15,546 bases of DNA from Bacteroidota bacterium (GTDB lineage: Bacteria > Bacteroidota > Bacteroidia > Chitinophagales > Chitinophagaceae). A program made the position numbers and the translations under genes. The stretch is from positions 1 through 15,546 of the forward strand of contig JAEWAC010000125.1 in the NCBI GenBank assembly GCA_023391895.1, given 5' to 3'. Position 1 is the first letter of the stretch, and each line of letters begins with the position of its first letter. Below are positions 7,663 to 14,088 of this stretch, in pieces. Below the pieces are notes generated by a model. That model saw nothing but the letters and a program-made list of their open reading frames with translations. It did not search any database and was not told the origin of the DNA.

Positions 7663-7798
7663 CTGCAACTCTATTCCTGTAAACATAATGCAAGGTTCAG
7701 CGCCTTATCCCGCGATAACTTTAGACTCTTGTTGCTGTAGGAACAGCGTAGCGGGATACAACGCCTTCAGTGTTTCAGCATAACACGCAAAAAGATTT

Positions 7799-7818
7799 GA
7801 ACTTCTTCAAAAAGCCAT
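7799..7818 (-). repeat. Dispersed ~22-bp repeat, inverted copy
   Basis: On the - strand this reads atggctttttgaagaagttc. It matches 14092-14111 at 17 of 20 positions, so it belongs to the same repeat family in opposite orientation. Confidence 0.6.
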
Positions 7819-7938
7819 GCCTGTAAAGACAAGTCAAATCATCTACAATTCATAGGGCAGGATACAAACTGTAGTGACTGGTGCTGTGCGTGGGCCGGCC
7901 AAACGGGCGGAGCCATCGGGTTGGCCTTGAACTTTTTG

Positions 7939-7965
7939 CTTACTTTTTCGGGGAGAAAAAGTAAG
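7939..7965. repeat. Perfect 11-bp hairpin in the repeat-rich intergenic region
   Basis: cttactttttc (7939-7949) and gaaaaagtaag (7955-7965) form a perfect stem with the 5-base loop gggga. A GC-rich segment with the FseI-type palindrome ggccggcc lies just upstream (around 7893-7900), and ggccaa/ttggcc arms flank part of it. It might be a terminator or part of a palindromic element. Confidence 0.5.
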
Positions 7966-7994
7966 GAGATTTGACTATCGTAAGAAAAGATTAT

Positions 7995-8031
7995 AGTCAA
8001 AGGAGTCATATTAGTCATAAGGAGTCAGAAA
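7995..8031 (+). repeat. Degenerate 9-bp tandem repeat, unit AGTCATAAG
   Basis: Units agtcaaagg, agtcatatt, agtcataagg and agtcagaaa follow one another with a period of 9-10 bases. It is one of several short-period arrays in this 860-bp gene-free stretch. Confidence 0.55.
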
Positions 8032-8040
8032 AGAATCTTC

Positions 8041-8133
8041 CATATGGACTTTTAAAGATGTGAGCAGGAGATGCTGAAACCAATTCAGCATGACAGAGGC
8101 GAGAAGCGTTACAACTTCTTAAAAAACCCGTAT
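8041..8133. repeat. 93-bp foldback element with 22-bp-repeat arms
   Basis: The left arm starts catatggacttttaaag (8041-8057). The right arm, 8111-8133, read on the - strand as atacgggttttttaagaagt, is an inverted copy of the same repeat (20 of 23 matches to the copy starting at 14090). The centre holds a perfect inner hairpin, atgctgaa (8071-8078) and ttcagcat (8084-8091), with a 5-base loop. Confidence 0.65.
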
Positions 8134-8220
8134 CTCTTTTGATCTGAAAATTCATTTCTTAAGCAACAGTATTATCCGAATTCCATTTTCAATCACCCAT
8201 ACGGACTGGCGCACCCGAAC

Positions 8221-8252
8221 AACCTTAAACCTTAAACTTTAGACTTCAAAGA
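8221..8252 (-). repeat. Right arm of the inverted heptamer repeat, overlapping the CPBP gene end
   Basis: On the - strand this reads in heptamers tctaaag, tttaagg, tttaagg and mirrors 7392-7423 (27 of 32). It overlaps the last two sense codons and the stop codon of the CPBP-type gene (stop at 8248-8246). Together the arms bound 861 bases with no supported gene. Confidence 0.7.
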
Positions 8253-9160
8253 GACACGCGGTATAAATTACCCAGATAGCCTCCCAATTCCATCAGCCAG
8301 GCAATACCCAGGTGCACCATTAAACCACCCCAAATGGTTTGGGTGTGATAGGTTATAATACCCAGTAACAGTCCTCCGAAAAAAGAAGAAACGCATTCAC
8401 CCAATGGTTTGCCAAAGTGAATGGTACAGTAAAACAAAGCCATCGGCAAAATGGCATCTTTACCCACCCATTTGACAAAAGCCAGTATCAAAAATCCACG
8501 GAAAAAAAGTTCAATGGTAAAAAAATCAGCGCCGTAAGACAACTCGTATAAAAGCAGATGATACCATTCCTGGTGTTGCGTCAGCTGGCTGATGTTTTTG
8601 AGCTTGGGATAAGTCATTAAAAAATCAGGCTGCGTAGAAGCCGCTGCTACCAGCGGCACCATCAACAGGAGCATCCATGCATAAGGTTGAGCGCGGAAAT
8701 GGTGCGTACTAAAGCCATAAAACGGCTGCTGCCGGTCGTACAGGCGCCATACCACCACCAGCACCAGCGTCACAACCATCAGTTTCAAAGGCCAGTAAAT
8801 TACTTGGTTCCAGTACGCGTTCTGGGAGGTATCTGTTGATAAGGACAGTTCAAAAGAGGCACCCATCTTCCAGGCAAAAAGTGCCGGTGCCAGCAACAAA
8901 AAAAAGACAAACTGCCGGTTGTGAAACAGCTGCGACTTTTTAAAATAAGCCTGCAACCCATAGCCCACTGAAAAAACGGCTAAAAAAATAACAAACCAGG
9001 CCGTAAACTGCAGCGCTTGCTCCAATCCGCGAATACGATGGGATAAATGAAAATAATAATTGAAAAAAATAGCCAGTGCCATAAACAAGGAAGCCGGAAC
9101 AAAGATGCGCCAGTTAAGTTCCTGAATATATTCCCTGATGTAGTGCAAGATTAACCGCAT
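8246..9160 (-). CDS. CPBP-type (CAAX protease/bacteriocin-processing family) membrane protein
   Basis: The 304-residue polytopic membrane protein has about 7-8 hydrophobic segments; the C-terminal third resembles CPBP intramembrane proteases (Abi/Rce1 superfamily). Motif 1 is present as IELFFRG (E217, R221). Motif 2 is FYCTIHFG (H248). Motif 3 is VHLGIAW (H283). The usual first Glu of the EExxxR motif is Ile here, and the Asn/Asp four residues after the motif-3 His is Ala, so proteolytic activity is uncertain. I chose the ATG at 9160; a TTG at 9175 in the same frame lies in a CATTTTTG box that may itself be the -7 element. The stop codon lies in a heptamer repeat. Its substrate is unknown; no lantibiotic or prenylation genes are nearby. 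Confidence 0.8.
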   Translation of the reverse strand: MRLILHYIREYIQELNWRIFVPASLFMALAIFFNYYFHLSHRIRGLEQALQFTAWFVIFLAVFSVGYGLQAYFKKSQLFHNRQFVFFLLLAPALFAWKMGASFELSLSTDTSQNAYWNQVIYWPLKLMVVTLVLVVVWRLYDRQQPFYGFSTHHFRAQPYAWMLLLMVPLVAAASTQPDFLMTYPKLKNISQLTQHQEWYHLLLYELSYGADFFTIELFFRGFLILAFVKWVGKDAILPMALFYCTIHFGKPLGECVSSFFGGLLLGIITYHTQTIWGGLMVHLGIAWLMELGGYLGNLYRVSL

Positions 9161-9256
9161 AACAGATGGCTGCAAAAATGTAACAATAAACGTTTTAATT
9201 TCTCTTTTTCCTTGAAATGGAAAACAAAAACTCTATTTTATTGAAGATAAGCAGCT

Positions 9257-9343
9257 ATGAATGCGCTTAAAGTGACGTATCAATCAAAACGGCTTCGGCC
9301 GGTAGATTTATACAGAGGAGTGAGGTATCGCTACATAAAATAA
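9257..9343 (+). CDS. Possible 28-residue small protein (low confidence)
   Basis: ATG to TAA gives 28 residues beginning MNALKVTYQS and ending LYRGVRYRYIK. The composition is basic and beta-prone, with five Tyr and no Asp/Glu-rich tail. There is no clear ribosome binding site or exact promoter box. The LYRGVRYRY segment recalls the start of short DUF4278-like domains, but a match this short may be chance. No homologue can be confirmed from sequence alone. Confidence 0.18.
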   Translation: MNALKVTYQSKRLRPVDLYRGVRYRYIK

Positions 9344-9482
9344 GGCGTGATCTAAGAACCCAATAGTTGCTTTAACATCGAAAGCTTTGTGGGCAAATTT
9401 TTATCAGGAAGGGTTTTCTTACTTAATTGTGCTGCTGGGATTAAGAGTGACCCGTGTCATCGGTTAGTATGATAATTTGGAG

Positions 9483-9530
9483 AATTTTCTCCGGCTGCAT
9501 CAGACAGAACAGCTGCAGCCGGAGAAAATT
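9483..9530. terminator. 17-bp perfect hairpin after the YqaE-family gene
   Basis: aattttctccggctgca (9483-9499) and tgcagccggagaaaatt (9514-9530) form a perfect stem with a 14-base loop, starting 8 bases after the - strand YqaE stop. Neither strand has a long T run beyond the stem, although the stem ends are A/T-rich. A terminator or 3'-end stabiliser for the YqaE transcript is the simplest reading. Confidence 0.6.
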
Positions 9531-9538
9531 AAAAAAAT

Positions 9539-9958
9539 TTAAATTGCAATGTTACCGTCGCCTAAAATCAAGATCAGTGCGTAAATAACACCCGGAATCC
9601 AGAATAAAAGGGTCAACAATAAGCTGATCCAGAAACGGTTGTTAATTTCACCTTCATACAGGTAAACCGCTAAGGGTGGCAGTAATATGGCCAGGATCAC
9701 CAGCAACAAAGTATCGGTAGAAGGTTCCTTGCCGGCTCTTTTTTCGGCCTTGTACTGCTTCACTGCTTTTTTTACTTCCTGTACTCTTTCTTTTTTTTCT
9801 TTTTTGGAAAGGTTGTTGAATTCAGCAACCGCAGCTTTGACCGTGGCGGGTGCAGGCTCGGTACTAACAGGTGCCGGAAGCGTTGCTGCAAAAGCAGATG
9901 TGAACAGCATGGTAAAGGTCAGCAACAAAGTAAACATGCGGGTAAAGTTTTTACGCAT
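9539..9958 (-). CDS. YqaE/Pmp3-family membrane protein with signal peptide
   Basis: The 139-residue protein begins with a signal peptide (MRKNFTRM, a hydrophobic core, and a likely cleavage site after SAFA near residue 24). A Pro/Ala-rich and then Lys/Glu-rich linker follows (about 25-80, including LSKKEKKERVQEVKKAV, probably helical). The C-terminal YqaE/Pmp3 domain spans about 82-139: LLLVILAILLPPLAVYLYEG, a short turn (EINNRFW), and a second helix, FWIPGVIYALILIL. Pmp3-type proteolipids sit in membranes and are linked to membrane potential and stress in other organisms. The frame is open to 10075, but the ATG at 9958 gives a proper signal peptide. A weak -7-like box (TACCTTTT, - strand, 9999-9992) lies upstream. 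The hairpin at 9483-9530 follows the stop. Confidence 0.85.
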   Translation of the reverse strand: MRKNFTRMFTLLLTFTMLFTSAFAATLPAPVSTEPAPATVKAAVAEFNNLSKKEKKERVQEVKKAVKQYKAEKRAGKEPSTDTLLLVILAILLPPLAVYLYEGEINNRFWISLLLTLLFWIPGVIYALILILGDGNIAI

Positions 9959-10351
9959 AAGAAATGTTTTTTGTAGAGAAATGAATAGATAAAAAGGTAC
10001 TGCCTGTGCTCTAAAAAAATCAGACCAAGCAGAAATCCTTTTCAACTGCAAAGTAGCGGGAAAACATTCATCCAAATGAATTTAGTACTTGTATTTTTTC
10101 AACAAAACCTTTCCTGTTATCTCATCTGCTAATTACATATTATTTATTGTAAAAAATTATATGAGCCTCTCCATTATATAAGTTATATATTCAAACAACC
10201 GGTTTAATCAAAAACGTTTGTGAAGGATGATTTTTATTTAATTCTTTTTGCTGCAGCTCAAGTTTACTTCCTGAAATGCAGGATAGGTTTTAATATAACG
10301 GAAACATTTTTCATCCAACTTGTTGCTAACTTCGCCGCCAACTCATGTATT
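9959..10351. other. AT-rich divergent promoter region between the YqaE gene and msrC
   Basis: These 393 bases separate two divergent genes and should hold both promoters. On the + strand TAACTTCG at 10327-10334 resembles TAnnTTTG with one mismatch and lies 17 bases before the msrC ATG. On the - strand TACCTTTT (9999-9992) is a weak candidate. The middle (10120-10200) is very AT-rich. No coding sequence or repeat is evident. Confidence 0.45.
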
Positions 10352-10825
10352 ATGGCAGAAGATTTAAACATCATAAGTGGCACCAGGCAGGAACAATATG
10401 AAGCATTGATTCCACAGATCAAAGGTCTGCTGGAAGGCGAAACGGATATTGTAGCCAATCTGGCCAATGTAGCAGCTGCACTGAAAGAACAGTTTGGCTG
10501 GTTTTGGGTAGGCTTTTACCTGGTGAAGGAAGATGAACTTGTGTTGGCGCCATTTCAAGGCCCGGTAGCCTGCACCCGTATCAAAAAAGGCAGAGGTGTG
10601 TGCGGCAGCAGCTGGGCGCAGGCGCAAACACTTATTGTACCCGATGTTGAAAAATTTCCGGGGCATATTGCCTGCAGCAGCTTATCCAAATCAGAAATCG
10701 TGGTGCCGGTGGTGCGCAATGGTCAGGTCATTGGTGTGCTGGATGTAGACAGCGATCACCTGGATCAGTTTGATACTACAGATCAGCAATACCTGGAGCA
10801 GATCGTGAACCTGATTCCTTTTTGA
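10352..10825 (+). CDS. msrC: Free methionine-R-sulfoxide reductase (GAF domain)
   Basis: This enzyme reduces free L-methionine-(R)-sulfoxide to methionine, a cytosolic oxidative-damage repair step. The 157-residue product is a single GAF domain. Three cysteines, C74 (GPVACTRI), C84 (GRGVCGSS) and C108 (GHIACSS), are spaced 10 and 24 residues apart, the same as the catalytic cysteines of the E. coli enzyme (84, 94, 118). Other family features are FWVGFYL near the N terminus, VPDVEKFPGHIAC, SEIVVPV, and a final GVLDVDS strand. The frame is open back to 10220, but the ATG at 10352 (MAEDLNI) gives the family's normal length and lies 17 bases after a -7-like box. It converges with the methyltransferase gene, with 11 bases between the stops. 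Confidence 0.92.
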   Translation: MAEDLNIISGTRQEQYEALIPQIKGLLEGETDIVANLANVAAALKEQFGWFWVGFYLVKEDELVLAPFQGPVACTRIKKGRGVCGSSWAQAQTLIVPDVEKFPGHIACSSLSKSEIVVPVVRNGQVIGVLDVDSDHLDQFDTTDQQYLEQIVNLIPF

Positions 10826-10836
10826 TCTACAGTTGA

Positions 10837-11466
10837 TTACTTTTTTTCAAACAGAAAAGAAATCAGGCGCGGCATTGCGTATTCCCCTTCATCAAACCAT
10901 TCGTCGAGCCGGATGCATTGAAAACCATTTTGCAGACCGGTATTAAAAAACTCAGACGTATGGTGCGTAAAGGTGTCTAATACCACCAGCTCATCCTGCT
11001 TTTCAAACCGCGCCTTGCTGCCACCGTACTGCTTGGCGGGATGCAGCTCGCAAATAAAAAACTTTCCTTCCGGCTTAAGTACCCTGCAGGCCTCAGCAAA
11101 TATGTGCTGCAGGTTTTGTACATGTTCCAGAATCAGGTTGCAGGTGGCCAGGTCAAAGGCAGCCGCATCAAAAGGCCATGGCCTGGTTACATCCGCCTGT
11201 ACAAAATGTACCGCACCGGCCGTGATTTTATTTCTTGCCTGTTGCAACATGCCTTCAGAAAAGTCAACCGCTGTCACCCGTTGCGCTTTTTGTTGCAGCC
11301 ATTCCGTATTCTTCCCGGTTCCGCAGCCTAATTCCAAAACGTTTAAAAACCCATAGGGATCTAAAATGGTTTGTGTAGCCACTTTGTCCAGGTCTCTGGT
11401 TTTGTTTGTTACGGCATCATAACTGTGCGACCACTGGTTATAGCCTTCCTGTACGTTAAAGCTCAT
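10837..11466 (-). CDS. Class I SAM-dependent methyltransferase
   Basis: The 209-residue protein has a Rossmann-type methyltransferase fold, as in the Methyltransf_11/25 group. Motif I is VLELGCGTG (43-51). The acidic residue at the end of beta-2 is D68 (AVDFSEGML). D92 lies in QADVTRPWPF. The motif IV region is FDLATCNLILEHV, typical of small-molecule methyltransferases. The segment CRVLKPEGKFFICELHP follows, as usual before the beta-5 strand. The N terminus (YNQWSHSYD) is also standard. The substrate cannot be inferred. The ATG at 11466 lies 31 bases downstream of the cupin stop on the same strand, so the two genes are probably co-transcribed. The gene converges with msrC. Confidence 0.9.
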   Translation of the reverse strand: MSFNVQEGYNQWSHSYDAVTNKTRDLDKVATQTILDPYGFLNVLELGCGTGKNTEWLQQKAQRVTAVDFSEGMLQQARNKITAGAVHFVQADVTRPWPFDAAAFDLATCNLILEHVQNLQHIFAEACRVLKPEGKFFICELHPAKQYGGSKARFEKQDELVVLDTFTHHTSEFFNTGLQNGFQCIRLDEWFDEGEYAMPRLISFLFEKK

Positions 11467-11497
11467 GGTTCAAAAAGATTGATCCGGTATTTTTAAT

Positions 11498-11824
11498 TTA
11501 CTGAAATTTATAATCCTCCCTTTCCGGATGAAATACATCCAGTAGGGTACAGGCGGTCAGGGCTTTGCCTCCGTGCGGCACATGGGGTGGAATAACGGCT
11601 ACTTTCCCCGGCTCCAACACTTGTGTAACGCCATCTACGGTCAGTTCAAACTGGCCGGACAGTACATGTGCCACTTGTTCGTGCAGGTGCGAATGCACGG
11701 GCATGGCCGCACCGGCTGCTACCGTCCAGTAAACAAACGTCATGGTACCGGTATGAATGGTCTTGGCCTGATAGCCCTCTATAACTTCTTTAGACGGCAG
11801 GTTGTCCAATTCAACAAAAGGCAT
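11498..11824 (-). CDS. Single-domain cupin protein
   Basis: The 108-residue protein is one small beta-barrel of the Cupin_2 type. The metal-binding motif 1 reads G38-x5-H44-S-H46-L-H-E49-Q, with a following LSG at 55-57. Motif 2 contains IPPHVPHGG with H84 as the likely last metal ligand. Small cupins of this kind bind a divalent metal and range from isomerases to dioxygenases and sensors, so the reaction is unknown. It lies 31 bases upstream of the methyltransferase gene on the - strand and is probably the first gene of a two-gene unit. The upstream region has TATTATTG on the - strand, one mismatch from TAnnTTTG, as a weak promoter candidate. Confidence 0.88.
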   Translation of the reverse strand: MPFVELDNLPSKEVIEGYQAKTIHTGTMTFVYWTVAAGAAMPVHSHLHEQVAHVLSGQFELTVDGVTQVLEPGKVAVIPPHVPHGGKALTACTLLDVFHPEREDYKFQ

Positions 11825-12071
11825 GGTAATCTTTTAGCTGCAATAATAAAAACTTTCAAAATCCCATACACATTTAAAAACATTCCCGGCCTGTTGATTT
11901 TCTCATGCAATGGGTGTTGTTCTTTCTTTACGGCTCCTTTTTTCTTTTGCAGTAGCAGAAGGTAGCCCCAGTGCTGCCGTCAATAATTACCGGACAACGG
12001 TACGGCATCAGCTATAAACGCGGCATAAAATTTTATGTAGTTTTTTATTATTAGTTTTTAAAACAAAGCTT

Positions 12072-12302
12072 ATGCAAAGAAGAAACAATACCGGTGGCAG
12101 TGACAAAGAGGAGCAGGGCAGGCATGAAAACCCTTTGCCACAGGAAATAAGCCAACAGGAATACGAGATCAACAAAGCGGCGCATGATGATGCCATTGAG
12201 GATATAGAACATGACCCGGATTTAAGCCTACACAATCCTAATGACGACCTGGATGAAGGCGAAAGCGCCAGGCTGGGTGAGGGCGAAAACCCGCTGATTT
12301 AA
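12072..12302 (+). CDS. Small acidic hydrophilic protein, unknown function
   Basis: I do not recognise a family. The 76-residue product has no hydrophobic segment, no Cys, and many Asp, Glu, Asn and Gln residues. It starts MQRRNNTGGS and includes an acidic helix-like stretch, NKAAHDDAIEDIEHDPD, then NPNDDLDEGE. The AA-x7-I-x2-D pattern in that stretch also appears in the protein encoded at 14349-14789 and roughly in the one at 14880-15107. The gene follows a very AT-rich leader and is followed 55 bases later by a strong intrinsic terminator (12358-12396), so it looks like a separate expressed unit. It could be a disordered, stress-related protein, but this is inference from composition only. 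Confidence 0.6.
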   Translation: MQRRNNTGGSDKEEQGRHENPLPQEISQQEYEINKAAHDDAIEDIEHDPDLSLHNPNDDLDEGESARLGEGENPLI

Positions 12303-12357
12303 GGCAGCGTTTTTCCATTCGGCAGTCAATTGCTAGCCGCTTACATTGAATTTTATA

Positions 12358-12396
12358 AAAAAGGTACCTGCTTTTCTGACCGCCAGGTACCTTTTT
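12358..12396 (+). terminator. Intrinsic terminator after the small acidic protein gene
   Basis: aaaaaggtacctg (12358-12370) and caggtaccttttt (12384-12396) form a perfect 13-bp stem with a 13-base loop and T-rich 3' side. The symmetrical A and T ends would allow action in both directions. Another gggtaccgg follows at 12405-12413. Confidence 0.85.
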
Positions 12397-12770
12397 GTTT
12401 TACAGGGTACCGGTTGATCTTCTTGCTTTTGTTCCGGCTACTTTACACGGCTTTTGTCAAGTGCCCTGTTTAAACTCTTTTAAAAACGCATATTAAAAGT
12501 TTTTCCAATTCATTGTAACGATTGTACAGTTCATACATTTTACCGACCTGATTGATAAGAAAATTATTCAAATTTGCTGTCGAAAAATCAATCCGGCAAC
12601 AGAACATTTTTTTTTACTGTAGCTGTTTCATTCCAAAATTTCTGAAAAACCCATTGCTCGCTTGCTTTACCAGTTACAAGGAAACCTTGTACCAGCTTAC
12701 CTGATTAACACCTGACGGCCCATGCAAAACGATGAACCTTAGTTCAACGAAACTTAACTGCTTTTTTACA
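12397..12770. other. Intergenic region upstream of the M14-like peptidase gene
   Basis: These 374 bases contain no supported ORF. A weak hairpin, cttttaa (12477-12483) and ttaaaag (12493-12499), is followed by T5. A compact dyad lies at 12675-12691. No exact TAnnTTTG box is found close to the peptidase ATG at 12771. Confidence 0.5.
12675..12691. promoter_or_regulatory. Dyad symmetry upstream of the M14-like peptidase gene
   Basis: tacaagg (12675-12681) and ccttgta (12685-12691) are perfect inverted halves around aaa, flanked on each side by ccag. The half-sites read gttacaagg and ggtacaagg. It may be an operator or a small RNA hairpin 80 bases before the peptidase start; no regulator can be assigned. 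Confidence 0.3.
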
Positions 12771-13919
12771 ATGAAAAAAAGGACTGCTTTTTTATGGATC
12801 AACCTCGTGTGCCTGTCTGCCGGGGTTTTAGCCCAAACTGCGGGAATATTTCTTACGTCGGCTGCATTCGGTAACATTGCACCCTCACCTGCAGATAGTG
12901 TGTTGCCGGTGTTTCAGGGCAGCACAACAGGCACCCGGCCGTTATCTTTTACTTCTTTACTTGCCTCCAACAGCCCTGTGGCCGGCCAAAAAGCGGTACA
13001 GCTAACACTGGGCTATAGCCGCCAGAACAGGCCCATAGCAGCGTATTATATCCCCGGAAAAACGGATAAAAGAGCGCTGATCATTGGTGGTGTACATGGC
13101 TCAGAGCTGGCTTCTATAGAAGTGGTAAAAAAAGTGGTGGAAGACCTCCGTAGCGGTGTGGAACCCTATTATTCCGTAGTGGTCATTCCCTGTCTTTTTC
13201 CCGACAATGCCGCCACTGCGGCTGCCCAAAAAAAGGAGATCGGCAGTACCAAAAACATTGGCCGTTATACCCATGCCGCTGCAGCAGATCCCAACCGGCA
13301 GATGCCGCCCATGGGCAGCGCCTTCAACGAAGCACATCCTTTTGATTTTGAAGGCAGGCTGATTGAAAACGAAAACCAGTTGCTGTTGCAGCTTATTGAA
13401 GCTTTTCGGCCGCAAAGGATCGTTAATGTGCATGCAATCAGAAATATTGCTAAGGCCGGCATTTTTGCGGATCCCCGTACCGATTGTAAAGGCCTGGCAC
13501 TGGGTTACAGGTCGGATAGCCTGCTGGCTATTGCTATGGCCCAGCATATTGCGGCCCAGGGTGGTAATGTAGCCGGCAATGCACTCGACAGCATGGCCAA
13601 CGCCCTGTATCATAACGATCCTGAAATTGCACCGGCCGGGCAACTGCAAAAAAGAAACCTGCGGGGCTCACTTTTGAACAAGAACCTGGGCAGCGGTGTT
13701 TCTTTAGGTACGTGGGCATCAACAGCGGTTTGCGATACGGTTCAGTTGCACAAAAGCCGGAATCCCATGCGGGTTATTACAGTAGAGTTTCCGGGCAATA
13801 AAAGACCGGCCGATTATACCGAGGCTGAAAAAAAGGAGCATGAAAAACAGGTGCAGTTGTATGCTTCCGCCATCAGCCAGGTTTTTTTGAACAACCACAG
13901 CACAGAGGATGAACTTTAA
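12771..13919 (+). CDS. Secreted M14-like zinc carboxypeptidase/amidase
   Basis: The 382-residue precursor starts with a signal peptide (MKKRTAFLW, hydrophobic core, likely cleavage after GVLAQ near residue 22), so it is exported. Zinc-ligand motif HGSE is at 109-112 (H109, E112) after the strand ALIIGGV. The third ligand is H221 in IVNVHA. Substrate-anchoring DPNR is at 173-176. The general-base Glu is E339 in ITVEFPG. The order and spacing are those of the M14 carboxypeptidase fold; the short GGVHGSE form resembles the MpaA/AstE-like branch. A role in trimming cell-wall peptides or other periplasmic peptides is plausible but inferred. The frame extends to 12732, but the ATG at 12771 gives a proper signal peptide. 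A possible 44-residue ORF begins 11 bases after the stop. Confidence 0.85.
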   Translation: MKKRTAFLWINLVCLSAGVLAQTAGIFLTSAAFGNIAPSPADSVLPVFQGSTTGTRPLSFTSLLASNSPVAGQKAVQLTLGYSRQNRPIAAYYIPGKTDKRALIIGGVHGSELASIEVVKKVVEDLRSGVEPYYSVVVIPCLFPDNAATAAAQKKEIGSTKNIGRYTHAAAADPNRQMPPMGSAFNEAHPFDFEGRLIENENQLLLQLIEAFRPQRIVNVHAIRNIAKAGIFADPRTDCKGLALGYRSDSLLAIAMAQHIAAQGGNVAGNALDSMANALYHNDPEIAPAGQLQKRNLRGSLLNKNLGSGVSLGTWASTAVCDTVQLHKSRNPMRVITVEFPGNKRPADYTEAEKKEHEKQVQLYASAISQVFLNNHSTEDEL

Positions 13920-13930
13920 AAATATTTGAT

Positions 13931-14065
13931 ATGAACAAGAAAAATTACACGGCTCCATACTGGAATGAATTGATGGGTAATATTAAACTGGTATGCACTT
14001 TTATATGGTACTACCGCAATCCCAACCGTTTCTTTGCCCGCCAGAACATCAACCCTGTTCTGTAA
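13931..14065 (+). CDS. Possible 44-residue small protein downstream of the M14-like peptidase
   Basis: ATG at 13931 to TAA at 14063-14065 encodes 44 residues. The sequence starts MNKKNYTAPYWNELMGNI, continues with an aromatic, hydrophobic stretch (KLVCTFIWYYRNPNRFFARQ) and ends NINPVL. It starts 11 bases after the peptidase stop on the same strand, so it could be translated from the same mRNA. The protein-like composition (many Trp, Tyr and Asn, ordered basic and aromatic pattern) supports coding. No family is recognised and no ribosome binding site stands out. A frame that overlaps it at 14034-14246 looks less protein-like. Confidence 0.4.
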   Translation: MNKKNYTAPYWNELMGNIKLVCTFIWYYRNPNRFFARQNINPVL

Positions 14066-14088
14066 CCTCAAAATAACTCCCAACCGAC

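Larger units (their letters stand above)
9161..9538. other. Intergenic region with one very short ORF and a strong hairpin
   Basis: These 378 bases hold no gene I can firmly support. A 28-codon + strand ORF at 9257-9343 encodes a basic, tyrosine-rich peptide ending LYRGVRYRYIK. A strong hairpin occupies the right end (9483-9530). A - strand CATTTTTG box at 9173-9180 may serve the CPBP gene. The rest, 9344-9482, shows no repeat or motif I recognise. Confidence 0.5.

Noticed and set aside
7392..8252. Possible CRISPR array or insertion sequence in the repeat-rich stretch
   Set aside because: Repeats have 7-9 bp units or irregular spacing, with no equal-length spacers and no cas genes; no transposase frame is present.
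9959..10075. 39-codon extension of the YqaE-family frame
   Set aside because: It would place the signal peptide in the interior of the protein; the ATG at 9958 gives a standard signal peptide.
10220..10351. N-terminal extension of the methionine sulfoxide reductase frame
   Set aside because: It lies in the AT-rich promoter region and is not part of the compact GAF domain; the ATG at 10352 gives the family length.
11910..12017. 35-codon frame with a signal-peptide-like start (MGVVLSLRLLFSFAVAEG)
   Set aside because: Very short, no ribosome binding site or terminator, and T-rich DNA readily gives such hydrophobic starts by chance.
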